From assembly GCA_028571685.1 (NCBI GenBank), contig CM053140.1:144693701-144757700 (forward strand): a DNA stretch of 64,000 nucleotides. The letters are read 5' to 3'. A program made the position numbers and the translations under genes. The stretch is from Heterohyrax brucei (Eukaryota > Chordata > Mammalia > Hyracoidea > Procaviidae). Below the pieces are notes generated by a model. The model was not told the origin of the DNA. It was given only the letters and a program-made list of their open reading frames with translations, and did not search any database. Positions 32,166-41,861 of this stretch are shown here, one piece after another. Numbering within the stretch: the stretch's first letter is position 1; each line of letters begins with the position of its first letter.

Positions 32166-32325
32166 GAAACCCTGGTGTCATAATGGGAAGTGCTCCAGCT
32201 GCTAACCAAAAGGTCAACAGTTCAAATCCACCAGGCACTCCTTGAAAACTCTGGTGCAGTTCTACTCTGGCCTATAAGGTCACTATGAGTCAGAATTGAC
32301 ATGGCAGACAGCAAAAGATTTGGTA
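32166..32325 (+). mobile_element. AfroSINE, short type
   Basis: GGAAACCCTGGTGTCATAATG to GACAGCAAAAGATTTGG, inserted in an L1 3'UTR. Confidence 0.9.
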
Positions 32326-32334
32326 TCTATTATT

Positions 32335-32488
32335 TAGTGGCATAGTAGTTAAGAGCTACAGCTTCTAACCAATAGATTGGCAGGTCAAATCCACCAGGCA
32401 CTCCTGGTAAGCCCCATGGGGCAGGCTACTCCGTGCTATATATAAGGTCACCATGAGTCAGAATCGTTTGATGGCAACATGTTTGGTT
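32335..32488 (+). mobile_element. AfroSINE, short type, tandem neighbour
   Basis: Starts within the head (TAGTGGCATAGTAGTTAAGAGC) and ends GATGGCAACATGTTTGG. Same orientation and directly after the preceding copy. Confidence 0.9.
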
Positions 32489-32900
32489 TTACTGTTCTGT
32501 AATCTGTTGCTTAGCTGAACGGTGGCTTCTGTGGATGGCTGCAGTTCCTGTCAGAGGGGTGTTTTAGGGCTATAGTCTTAGGGGTTCCTCCAGTCTCTGG
32601 CCTGTGATTCTGGTTTTTTTCTTTTTTTATAATGAGTTTGATTTTTGTTTTACATGTTTCTATTTTCTGCCCAGGATCCCCTGTGGTGATCCTGCTCAGA
32701 GTCATTAGTAGTAGTAGCTGGACACCGTCTAATTCTGCTGGTCTTGGAGTCATGTGGTCCAGTGCATGTGGTGCGTGTGGTCTGTTAGTCCTTTGGACTA
32801 ATTGCTCCCTTGAGTCTTTGGTTTCTTCACTTAGGTTGTCTTCAATAAATGTTTTTGTTTTTTCTCTTTGTTGTATGTTGTAGACTTTAAATGGTTATTC
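32489..32900 (-). mobile_element. young-type L1 3'UTR, type B, continued
   Basis: GTTTTAGGGCTATAGTCTTAGGGG, TGGTGATCCTGCTCAGAGTC, GTAGTAGCTGGACACCGTC and GTCCTTTGGACTAATTGCTCCC are the same blocks in the same order as 59420-59610, extended further upstream. Confidence 0.82.
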
Positions 32901-33530
32901 ACTGTGTAATTTTCATCAGTGTCTCTGGGGAGTAGGTCCATGGAGCCCCTCACACTGTTATGCCGGAAGTAGAACCCCTGACGTAGTTTTCTTGAACTGA
33001 TTGTTGTGGTTTTTGCTAAGATAGTTGTTGTTAGTAATATGGAAGAATAATTACTGGGAATTCTTCACTAAAACTATGTAACCACAACAAAATAACACAT
33101 TTGACTTTCATTTAAAAAATCACCGTGAAGTTCACATGGACTTTTCATTGAACACCTGCCTATTTTCAGTAACTGCTTCTCAAACCACAGGCTTCCTGCT
33201 GCTCAGTTACTTCTCCTCCAAGCCTATAGCTTTTCAACAAAAGACAAAGAGTAGTTTTAAATGGGCATGCCAATAGCTGTTATATGGAATTGGTGATAGA
33301 TTTAGTACATTGTTTTACTTTTAAATCCATCTTGTATAATCACTTATAGCCAGGCAATACTGTTCTTTCTAAGGGTTCCATTCCCTTCTTTTATTCCAGT
33401 TATGAAGAGTAAATTGAAATCTTTTTACAGTAACTGGCTTTTCATAGCAGCATTGTCGATAAATCCTTTTGTTTATTTTGACCAAATATCCTGGGAAGAA
33501 AGAACCTACTTCCCGTGTCTGTGGGAAATG
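32901..33530. other. unannotated sequence
   Basis: No gene, RNA or definite repeat recognised. Confidence 0.4.
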
Positions 33531-33532
33531 GG

Positions 33533-33690
33533 GATACCCTGGTGGTGTAGTGGTTGGCTGCTAACCTGAGGGTTGGTAGCTTGAATCTATCAGGAATTCC
33601 ATGTAAGCCCTATGGGGCAGTTCTGCTCTGTTCTATATAGGGTTGCTATGAGTTGGAATTGACTCAATGGCATTGGGTTTGGTTTGGGGT
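33533..33690 (+). mobile_element. AfroSINE, short type
   Basis: GGATACCCTGGTGGTGTAG to GGCATTGGGTTTGGTTTGGG. It lacks the AAGTGCTACG segment after box A. Confidence 0.92.
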
Positions 33691-33789
33691 TGTACTTGGG
33701 AAAAAGACATCACTACATGCAGACCCTGGGTTATGAATGAAATCTGTTCCTAAGTCTGTTGAATTAGTAGGTAAGTTGGAATAGTTATG

Positions 33790-34348
33790 TAAGAGGTCCA
33801 ACAAGTCAGCAAACTTAAATGTTCTAAGTGCCACATACGTCATTGCTCCATATCACTATGGTCACCTTTGAAGTACTCCCCTTGGGAAGCTATGCACTGA
33901 CACCTAGTCCACTCTTACAAAGCAATGTTGGAACTCTCTGGAATGGCCATTGTGCGCAGTAGCACAGTTGGTAAGTTCATGAACTTAACAGTGTAGTTGT
34001 CTGTTAGGGAGTTTATAGCCAGGAAACAAATAACTGTACTGGAACACCCTCCCTTCTTACCTGATCTGGCCCCAGTGACTTTTTTTTTTACCTGAAGAGA
34101 AATCAAATATTGAAAGGAAGACATGTTGATGACTTTCAGGACATCAGTGGTAATGCAATGACACCTCTGATAGCCGTCTCAGAAAGAGTTCCAAAGTTGC
34201 TTTGAAGTGGGGACTAGGTGCTGACTTCAGTGCATGGCTTCCCAAGGGGAATATCTTGAAGGTGAGCACAGTGATGTTCAGCAGCAAGGTGCGTAGCACT
34301 TGTTCTAGGGCAAGGTGGTGAACTTAATTGTCATAGCTTATATAGTTT
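33790..34348 (+). mobile_element. foldback mariner-derived element, copy 3
   Basis: Left arm (33795-33950) and right arm (34165-34345) are imperfect reverse complements. The spacer carries the transposase C-terminus on the plus strand, CTGGAACACCCTCCC (33 bp after AACAAATAAC) onward, with frameshifts. Terminal inverted repeats are GGTCCAACAAGTCAGCAAAC and GGTGAACTTAATTGTCA. It shares the arm-spacer junction with the other two copies. Confidence 0.85.
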
Positions 34349-34415
34349 TTATTTAGTGTCAGTCAAATGTTTGTCTTAGTATATAGTATGTATTTTACCT
34401 CTCTGTGCCTAAGAA

Positions 34416-34580
34416 AGAGTCCTGATGGTTAAGTAGTTAAATGCCCAGGCTACTAACCAAAAGCTCTGCAGTTCAAATCCACTGATTGCTTCTTGGAAAC
34501 CCTATAGGGCAGTTCCAATCTGTCTTGTAAGTTCACTATGAGTTAGAATAAACTCCACTGTAACAGGCTTGGTTTTGATG
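34416..34580 (+). mobile_element. AfroSINE, short type
   Basis: AGAGTCCTGATGGTTAAG to TAACAGGCTTGGTTTTG. Diverged. Confidence 0.88.
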
Positions 34581-34584
34581 TTAT

Positions 34585-35195
34585 ATACATATAAAGCACT
34601 TAAGAAACACTGCCAAACTGTGCAGTGTTTTCATGAACATCACAAAGTAATGTATACATTCATTATCATAAACTGTTTTAAGTCTGTAACCCCAATTTTT
34701 AATATAATTGTCTTTATGGCAGTCTACTCTTAAGGTCAGATTGTATGTCTGATGTGACTCTGATACTGCCTGTACAGAGGATGACTCAAGTGACCTTTGC
34801 TGCCAGCAGGCTCAGATTTAGGACCTGGTGTTGGGACCTGGCTTATCTGTTTCAGAGGTAGAGAAGCTCACACTCGCCATTTATACTTTCCTTTTTTTTC
34901 TGGAAGTTGATTCGATAAAAAACATTATTTGCTCCATATCTAGACAACTATAAAGCCACACCCCCACACACACTAAACAGGAAATCAGTGTTTTGAAGCA
35001 TGAAAAATCCTGAGAAGATACAAAAGCAAACCTACTTTTAAAAAAATTTCTTTTCTCTCTTTATCCCAAGATTACTAAATTTAGAAGTGTCTACAAAATT
35101 TCTGTCCACTGGAACCTCACAATGTGTCCTAATTTGGAAACAGGTTCTTTGCACATGTAATTTAGTAAAACAAAGCCAATATGTATTAATTACCA
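34585..35195. other. unannotated sequence
   Basis: Nothing recognisable apart from a short ACACACAC patch near 34965. Confidence 0.4.
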
Positions 35196-35197
35196 AA

Positions 35198-35340
35198 AGA
35201 ACCAAACACAGTGCTATTAGGTTGATTCTGACTCATAGTGACTCGATAGGACAGAGGGTTTCCATGGAGTGGTTGGTGGATTTGAACTGCCAACCTTTCG
35301 GTTAGCAGTTCAGCTCTTTACTACACCATCGGGGTTTCCT
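35198..35340 (-). mobile_element. AfroSINE, short type with internal deletion
   Basis: GAACCAAACACAGTGC (tail) to CACCATCGGGGTTTCC (head). The AGTAGAACTGCCCCAT segment is missing between GACAGAG and GGTTTCC. Confidence 0.9.
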
Positions 35341-35351
35341 AGTATATTACA

Positions 35352-35630
35352 GGAACCCTAAGTAAAATATGATTGGTGTCCCTATCAGAAGAGGAAAAGA
35401 GACACACAGACGTTATGGGGAGAAAGCCATTTGATGACAATGGTAGAGATTGAAGTGGTACATCTACAAGCGTAGCAATGCTAGGGATTGATGGAAACTC
35501 CCAGAAGCTAGGAGTCAAGAAAGGATCCTCTCCAGGGCCTTCAGAGAGAGAGCATGGTTCTGCTGACATACTGATTTCTGACTCTAGAACTGTGGATATA
35601 AATTTCTATCCCAGTTTATGGTACTTTGCT
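35352..35630 (+). mobile_element. MaLR-like LTR 3' part
   Basis: TGATTGGTGTCCCTATCAGAAGAGG, GAGACACACAGACG, CATCTACAAGCG, AGAACTGTGGATATAAATTTC and GGTACTTTGCTATGGC form the 3' two-thirds of the LTR seen reversed at 21486 and 39140. Confidence 0.75.
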
Positions 35631-35635
35631 ATGGC

Positions 35636-35795
35636 TAAAAAAAACCCAAACCGATTGCCACTGAGTTAATTTTGACTCATAGAGATCCTGTAGGACAGCG
35701 TAGAACTGCTGTTTAGAGTTTCCAAGGAGTGCCTGGTAGATTCAAACTGGTGACTTTTTGGGTAGCAGATGTAGCTATAAATCACTATGCTAGCT
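35636..35795 (-). mobile_element. AfroSINE, short type, in an LTR end
   Basis: AAACCCAAACCGATTGCCACTG (tail) to the decayed head near 35790. GCTATGG occurs on both sides (35629 and 35794), a likely target duplication. Confidence 0.9.
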
Positions 35796-36206
35796 ATGGT
35801 AGACTCAGGAAATTAATAAAAGTTATCTTGAAGATAGTATTATGTTGCTCTGACATCTCTTAGAATTGAGTTTATACTGTTCACCATGTATTGCATAATC
35901 AGTTTATCAGTTTTTTGTTTGCGCAGGATTATAATTTCTTTCTTTTTTTTTTTTTTTTGCTGCCTTTTGGTCCAGTTTCTTTACTTGTCTTTTTCTAATG
36001 TTGTTTCTGTATTTTTATCATTGCACTTGACAGAAGAACAGACTAGAAAAGTGAGAATTGATCAGTTTATATAACCAAAAAGGGAAAGGATATATCTGGA
36101 CAAAATTAATGCTGAACAGGCCTTATTTCTTTTTATCATTTTCCTTTCTCTTGAATGGGTTGACTGCATTTCCTACTGTTTCTGCTTTTACATGAAGCTA
36201 ATTTTG

Positions 36207-36415
36207 TGTTTTTCAACTAGGGTCGTTTTACCTCCCAGGAACGTTTAATAGTCTGGAGATGTTTCTGGCTGTCACACTGGTGGAGGAAGGTGCTATTGGC
36301 ATCTAGTGAGTGGAGGTCAGGGATGGTACTAAACATGTGACGGTGCCTAGGACAGCCCTCACAACAAAGGATTTTCCAAACCAAAATGTCAGCAGCATTG
36401 AGGTTGGAAAACCTT
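36207..36415 (+). mobile_element. MER5A-type hAT-Charlie DNA transposon
   Basis: CTCCCAGGAACG, GTCTGGAGATGTTTCTGGC, GCTATTGGCATCTAGTGAGTGGAGG, CTAGGACAGCCCTCACAACAAAGG and TTGAGGTTGGAAAACC follow MER5A from end to end. Non-autonomous, with no coding sequence. Confidence 0.9.
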
Positions 36416-36502
36416 TCACTAGAGTAGTGTCTACTAGTAGCTCTGGACTCACAACTTCTTTCTGGTTCTAGAAAATAAAGCGTCGGACCGGACGCAACAA
36501 TA

Positions 36503-36524
36503 GCAGTGGGTTTGGTTTTGGGTT
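36503..36524 (+). mobile_element. AfroSINE tail-only piece (candidate)
   Basis: GCAGTGGGTTTGGTTTTGGG with no SINE body upstream. A duplication was not identified. Confidence 0.5.
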
Positions 36525-36659
36525 TTTCCTCTCCAGCTTCCGTTGAAAATTTCCAGAGAAGAAGTGACTTCGATCACAAGCTACTCCAACCCTTCCCCTG
36601 CTCCCAGCCAATTTTGGTGGGCGGGAGGTACTGTTACCAACATTACCTAGTTCAGGTTC

Positions 36660-37066
36660 TGTTATGGATTAAATTGTGGCCTCCAAAAATGTGTGTCCGT
36701 TTGACTAGGCCGTGATTTCCAGTATTGTGTGATGGTCCACCAGTTTGTCTTCTGCTGTGATGTTCCTGTATGTTGTAAATCTGACTTCCATTATGTTAAT
36801 GAGGCAGGATTAGAGGCAGTTAATGAGTTAATGAGGCAAGACTCCATATACAGGATTACATTGTGTCGTTAGTCAGTCTCTTTTGAAATATAAAAGAGAC
36901 AAGTGAGCAGAGAGACCGGGGATCTTATTACTACCAGGTGAGGAAAACCAATAGCACACTTGCCCTTTGGACTTGTGGTCCCTGTGCTGAGGTGTTCCTA
37001 TACCAGCGGAAGATTAATGACAAGGATCTTCCCCCGAGAGCTGACAGAGAAAGAAAAACTAATACA
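36660..37066 (+). mobile_element. MaLR/ERVL-like LTR, tandem copy 1
   Basis: TGTTATGGATTAAATTGTGG start; ATATAAAAGAGACAAG TATA region near 36888; GGAAGATTAATGACAAGG near 37006. It lacks the 3' end seen at 2818-3295. Confidence 0.85.
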
Positions 37067-37148
37067 TGGTATATCCACACCATAATTTAAAAATAAACAT
37101 ACATTCATATTCATTTATAACTCTTTGTTATTGTATTTATAATTCTGT

Positions 37149-37392
37149 GTTATGGATTGAATTGTGTCCTCCAAAAATGTGTGTACATTTGACTAGGCCG
37201 TTATTTCCAGTATTGTGTGATTCTCCACCATTTTGTCTTTTGATGTGGTTTTTTTCCTATATGTTATAAATCCTACTCCTGTCCTGTTAATAAGGCAGGA
37301 TTAGAGGCAGGTATGTTGATGAGGCAAGACTCCACATACAAGATTAAGCTGGATCTTAAGCCACCCTTTTTTGAGATATAAAAGAGACAAGT
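37149..37392 (+). mobile_element. MaLR/ERVL-like LTR, tandem copy 2
   Basis: TGTTATGGATTGAATTGTGTC start, ending right after ATATAAAAGAGACAAG, where SINE sequence begins. Same orientation as copy 1 and about 80 bp from it. Confidence 0.85.
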
Positions 37393-37555
37393 GGATTCCA
37401 ATTCAGAGCAAAGCTGTCCCATAGGGTTTCCCAGGCTGTAGTCTTTATGGGGGAGGCTCTTCAGGTCTTAATCCCATAGAGCCATTGGTAGGTTCAGACT
37501 ACTGACTTCTTGATTAGCAGTTGAGCAGCTAACCATTGCACCACCAAGGCTCCTT
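37393..37555 (-). mobile_element. AfroSINE, long type, tail truncated
   Basis: GATTCCAATTCAGAGCAAAG joins the LTR directly. The long middle (AGGCTGTAGTCTTTATGGGGG) and the head ACCATTGCACCACCAAGGCTCC follow. Confidence 0.88.
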
Positions 37556-37737
37556 AGAACTCTGTAAAACCAAACCAAACCCACTGGCATCACATCAATT
37601 CTGACTCATAGCAGCCCTATGGATAGAGCTGCCCCTAGAGCTTCCAGAGAGTGTCTGGCAGATTTAAACTGTTAACCTTTTGGTTAGCAGCCTTAGCTCA
37701 TACCCACTACACCACCAGAGTTTCCTAGAACTCTGTA
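37556..37737 (-). mobile_element. AfroSINE, short type, with clear target duplication
   Basis: TAGAACTCTGTAA precedes the tail (AACCAAACCAAACCCACTGG) at about 37556 and is repeated after the head (CACCAGAGTTTCC) at about 37725. A clean retroposition signature. Confidence 0.95.
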
Positions 37738-37739
37738 AG

Positions 37740-38260
37740 TTTTATCTATTTGTGTAATTAGTAATCCATTCTTATACCTAAAATCCGTCAATATGGAATT
37801 CAGTAGTCAAGTATTTTTAATTACATAGGAAATCAATCATAATTTTAGTAGCTCAAAACAAAAGTTGTTAGTGCTCTCATCTATACTGAAATGACAATGT
37901 TTGCATTAGATTTGATACAGTAGGCATAATATATAAATATAGTCCCATGCTGAAATACTACCTTAAGATTTCACTTGAAGCACAATGTGAAAAATATTTG
38001 AATAGCAAAGCTGTGGTCCTTTAATTTATAAACACGTACCAACTGTAACATTGTCTTACACAGGAATGGTGTAATGAGGGACTACTTCACCCAGTTTCAC
38101 GTAAGGTGAAATTCCATATCCTTCACATTTTTTCATGAAGATATGAAAATTAAACATCATGAATTTGATCCATTGTGTGAATTTTTTCCTGTATGTTGAA
38201 GACTTTTAATCCTTTTAATCCAAGGCAACCAGTGAAAATGGCATTTCAGCATCTTTAAGT
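37740..38260. other. unannotated AT-rich sequence
   Basis: No repeat or gene recognised. Confidence 0.4.
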
Positions 38261-38413
38261 AACCATGCCTGTGGCACAGTGGATAAGTGCTACAGCTGCT
38301 AACCAAAAGGTGAGCAGTTCAGATCTGCCAGGTGCTCCTTGGGAACTTTATGAGGCAGTTCTACCCTGTCTGTAGGGTCACCATGAGTCAGAATCAACTC
38401 AACAGCAGTAGGT
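38261..38413 (+). mobile_element. AfroSINE, short type, with target duplication
   Basis: TAACCATGCCTGT occurs at the 5' edge (38261) and after the tail (38414). CAGCAGTAGG replaces the usual long GGGTTTGG tail. Confidence 0.93.
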
Positions 38414-38465
38414 TAACCATGCCTGTATTTGATTTTTTAATTAGTTGTCTGCTATGTTGTAGAGT

Positions 38466-38640
38466 CCCTAAAAACCCAAACCAAACCCACTGCCACTGAG
38501 TCAGTTCTGACTCATAGTGACCCTATAGGACAGAGTAGAACTGCCTCATAGAGTTCCCAAAGAGGGCCTGGTGGATTCAAACTGCTGACCTTTATGTTAG
38601 CAGGGGTAGTATTTAACCACTGCCCCACCAGGGTTTCCAT
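38466..38640 (-). mobile_element. AfroSINE, short type, with target duplication
   Basis: AACCCAAACCAAACCCACTGCC to CACCAGGGTTTCC. GAGTCCCTA is repeated on both sides (38462 and 38643). Confidence 0.93.
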
Positions 38641-38644
38641 GGAG

Positions 38645-39035
38645 TCCCTATGAGATACAAATGTTTAACACACTGAGATGCTAACCATAAGGTTCTAGTT
38701 CATTCAGAGAAAGGCCTGGTAGTGTAACATTTTTACATAAATAGTGTCTGCCTTCTATATTTGTGTGCCCTCTGCTCCTTCCCTCTTTCAGGTGTTTTTG
38801 TAAGCACCAGTACACCATTTTTTTTTTTTTTTTTACGTGCCAGGCACTTACATATTGCTGTAAAAAAAAAGAAATAGCATAGCATTCTTCCAAAGACACT
38901 TCGAAGGAGAAAGGAGCAGTTGACAAACAGTGCCCATTATTTGTGTAAAAAATACAGCATTAAAAACCCAGTGGAGCGCAGTTCTGTGAAGCACAAGAGG
39001 TCACCATGAGTCAGAATTGAATCAAGGGAAGGTTT
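38645..39035 (+). mobile_element. AfroSINE variant split by an insert
   Basis: The 5' piece (38645-38735) ends CAGAGAAAGGCCTGGTAG. The 3' piece (38960-39035) begins AAAAACCCAGTGGAGCGCAG and ends GAGTCAGAATTGAATC. The intervening 225 bp holds a T run (38817-38834) and is of unknown origin. Confidence 0.65.
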
Positions 39036-39139
39036 TTTTAACTAATTTTTTGTTACTGTTTTTGCTTTTTTCTCCTTTAGCAGTTTACTCCTTAAATTCT
39101 GGCTGTGTTTGTGACAGTATGGGATACTGTTCGTCTGAA

Positions 39140-39540
39140 AAGCAGCTGTGTTAGTTTCCGAAGATTGTCAACAAAGTACCACAGAGTAGGTGGCCTTAAT
39201 CAACAGCAGTTGAGCTGTGTTTCTGTTCTGGAGGCTTGTACTCTGAATTCACAGTGTCTTCAGGGCTATGTTCTGCTCGATAAGGGTAGAGAGGATCCCT
39301 TCTTGTTTCTCTCAGCTTTTGTTAGCTTCAGGCGTTCCTTGGCATGTAGATGCGTCTTCACAGGGCTGTCTTCCCTCTGTCTCTGCCTCTTCTCGTCTTT
39401 CATAAGGACGTCACTCCGACAGGAATGGAATCCAGCAGACTGCCTCTCATCTCACCTCATAGTAACTGGTAACGTTTTCCAAGACCTGATTTCCCAGCAA
39501 GGTCAAATTCCAGGGCATAGGACTTCAATCTATAAAAGCT
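39140..39540 (-). mobile_element. MaLR-like LTR
   Basis: The plus strand starts TGTGTTAGTTTCCGAAGATTG and runs through GGATCCCTTCTTGTTTCTCTC, GCGTTCCTTGGCATGTAGATGCG and CATAAGGACGTCACTCC. It is the reverse complement of the family at 35352. Confidence 0.78.
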
Positions 39541-39867
39541 AGTGATTTTTTTATACTATCTCAAATGAAATGTGTACAACTATGTATTAGCTAAAAAATA
39601 CTTTTAATGGTTAAAGCAGTAGTGTTGTGCCCCCTTGGCCTCTTTACAGGTATTTTGCAGAAGATTTAATTTCGATTAGGTTTACTTTTAATGAGATAAA
39701 ATTGTCTTCTCTTCTGAAATAAAAGTATTAAGAGCTGCTTGGTAGGCATGGTACACTTCCAGATTGTCTGTCTACAATACCAGCATTTGCTTAGGCTCCT
39801 GAAATTTTTTTAATCTCAAATCTACATAGAACATCCTAAAATCATGGCATTGGAAAACTGTTGTTGG

Positions 39868-40061
39868 TATTGTGTGCGATCAGGTTGATTCCAATTCATG
39901 GTGACATAGTAGGCAGAGTAGTTGCCCGCTGGTTCTCTAGGTTTAATCTTTGTAGAAACAGATTGACAGATCTTTTCTCTTGCAGAGCCACTGGTGGATT
40001 TGAACTGTCAGCCTTTCTGTTAGCAGGTGAGTACCTAACCATTGCGCCACCAACTAGACCC
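39868..40061 (-). mobile_element. AfroSINE, long type
   Basis: GTGCGATCAGGTTGATTCC (tail side), GTTTAATCTTTGTAGAAACAG middle and the head ATTGCGCCACCAACTAGACCC. Confidence 0.88.
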
Positions 40062-40064
40062 TGA

Positions 40065-40870
40065 TATTATCTCTATCAGCCTCTCTAATATGAGAAAAGC
40101 AAAAGGGGGCACAGTGTTTCCCTCTCTGTATCTCCCTCACTTCTTTCATTGTTTCACCGCCATCACCAGGAAACCAAGTCTTTATCAGGTCCTCCCTGGA
40201 ATGCAGCCCAGGCCTCACTCGGTAGTACCCTGTCTTTTGGGTTCTCTGATGTCAGTTGCAGTGGTTTTCAAACCTCCGTTTTCTGACTCTTGCCTTCCTG
40301 GCAGAGTTTCCTTTGGCCCACAATAAAGTGACAAGATTAAGGACAAGGCGCTGTAATTTTTCATACAGCCAGATTGAATTCTGTTTATGAGTTGTTTTGA
40401 AAAGCATGTCCTTTTTAAAGTAATGAATATGCCTTCCCCCTTGCATGAGATAATGATTGTGGTGTACTTACTTGGCAGAATAAAAAGTTAACCACAATTT
40501 TCTCCTTCCACATTCCCTTTCAAATTATACTATTAAATGCAGACGTTCAAAATTCATGTTTCTGCCCATGCTGCAATCACTACTTGATCAATTTTTATTC
40601 TGTTCCTCTAAGTCTATTATTTCTGCCTTAAGCCTGTTAGAGCTTAAACTTTTGAAATGCAAAGACACTTCTCTGCTTCCTTACTGTACATTCCAACTTC
40701 TGAGTTAATCTGTGCCTCTGAAATCTAAACGAAGGTTTGGAATAGGATAAGGGGTATGAGGCAGAAGAGAATATTTTTATCAGTATTTTAGCATTGTTAT
40801 AAAGGAATATCCTTTTCGGGTACTCTAAAACTATCCAAAACCTGAGATGAGTCTTATTTAAAGAGAGACA
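40065..40870. other. unannotated sequence
   Basis: GC is slightly higher at 40150-40330 and a CAATAAAG is near 40322, which might be an LTR end, but no family is recognised. Confidence 0.4.
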
Positions 40871-40879
40871 ATTAATAAT

Positions 40880-41100
40880 GTCTATAAACTGCTGAGTTCT
40901 TTTTACATGCCAGCCAGCCTTAGTTGTGATTGATTTTGTCACATATTGTCACTTAAAGTTCCTACCAATCCAAGAGCAGTTGCCATTATATCTGTTGTTC
41001 ATGAAGAAAGTAACAATTTGCCCAAGATGACCAAGCTAGAAAATTACAGAGCAAGGATAACTCAAGTCTTTTTCCAAAATCTGCATTCTCCATACCATTG
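40880..41100 (-). mobile_element. MIR SINE remnant
   Basis: CATTATATCTGTTG...GAAAGTAACAATTTGCCCAAG, then GACCAAGCTAGAAAATTACAG, follows reverse MIR core order. Confidence 0.7.
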
Positions 41101-41102
41101 CT

Positions 41103-41235
41103 TTGCAAATGTTAGCGTACGTCCAAATGACCCAGCATTTTGTCACATGCAGATTGTCATACAGTAGGCCTGTACTGGGGCCTGAGGATCTCTATTTCTG
41201 ACACACTCCCAAGCGATGCTGATGGCACCAATCCA
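41103..41235 (+). mobile_element. hAT-Charlie-type MER element remnant
   Basis: ACGTCCAAATGACC, GTAGGCCTGTACTGGGGCCTGAGGATCTC and CACTCCCAAGCGATGCTGATGG match the common mammalian element with the GGGGCCTGAGAATTTGCATTTC core. Exact MER name not certain. Confidence 0.6.
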
Positions 41236-41439
41236 AAGACTGCAGTGAATAGCAAAGTTATGTCATTATTGGAAGGGTGTGTTTTTGAGGATATATGAAA
41301 AGATGTATGTAAAATCCTCTGTGTAGCTAAGCTTTAGAGTCAGACTTTAGATCATATTCTGGCCCCACTACTCTACCACTTGTAATACTGTGGCGTTAGA
41401 AACATGTTTGAATTTCTTTTAGCCTGATTTTTAAAGACT

Positions 41440-41600
41440 AGAGCCCCTGAGTGGTGCCAGTGATTAAAGTGTTCTGCTGCAAACTGAAAGACTGGATGTT
41501 GCAGTCTGCCCTGAGGTGCCTGGGAAAAAAGACCTGGGAGTCACCTTCTGGAAAATTAACCACTGAAAAGCCTAGGAAACACAATTCTATGTAAAATAAT
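41440..41600 (+). mobile_element. SINE of the related GAGCCCCTG type
   Basis: GAGCCCCTGAGTGGTGCCAG, AAAGACTGGATGTTGCAGTC box B region, CTTCTGGAAAATTAACCACTGAAAAGCC body. A sister of the SINE at 57911. The 3' end is lost. Confidence 0.7.
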
Positions 41601-41669
41601 GTATGTGAAAGTCTGTACATATTAAAGGCCTAGATAAACACAAAGAGTAAAACACACTCTTATTTTAGG

Positions 41670-41845
41670 ATTAAACTCTTGTGGCATAGTGGTTAAGTGC
41701 TGTCTGCTAACCAAAAGGTAGGCAGTTTGAATCTGGCAGATGTTCCGTGGAAACTCGTGGAGCAGTTCTTCTCTATCCTGTAGGGTCACTGTGATTTGGA
41801 ATTGACTCATCAGCAGTGGGTTTTGTTTGTTTGTTTGGGTGTGGG
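41670..41845 (+). mobile_element. AfroSINE, short type
   Basis: TAAACTCTTGTGGCATAG to CAGCAGTGGGTTTTGTTTG. A GTTT/GTGTG run follows to 41860. Confidence 0.92.
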
Positions 41846-41861
41846 TGTGTGTGTGTGTTTC

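Noticed and set aside
32335..32488. Direct repeat of a SINE as evidence of a segmental duplication
   Set aside because: The two adjacent SINEs (32166 and 32335) differ at many positions and the flanks are not duplicated, so two independent insertions are simpler.
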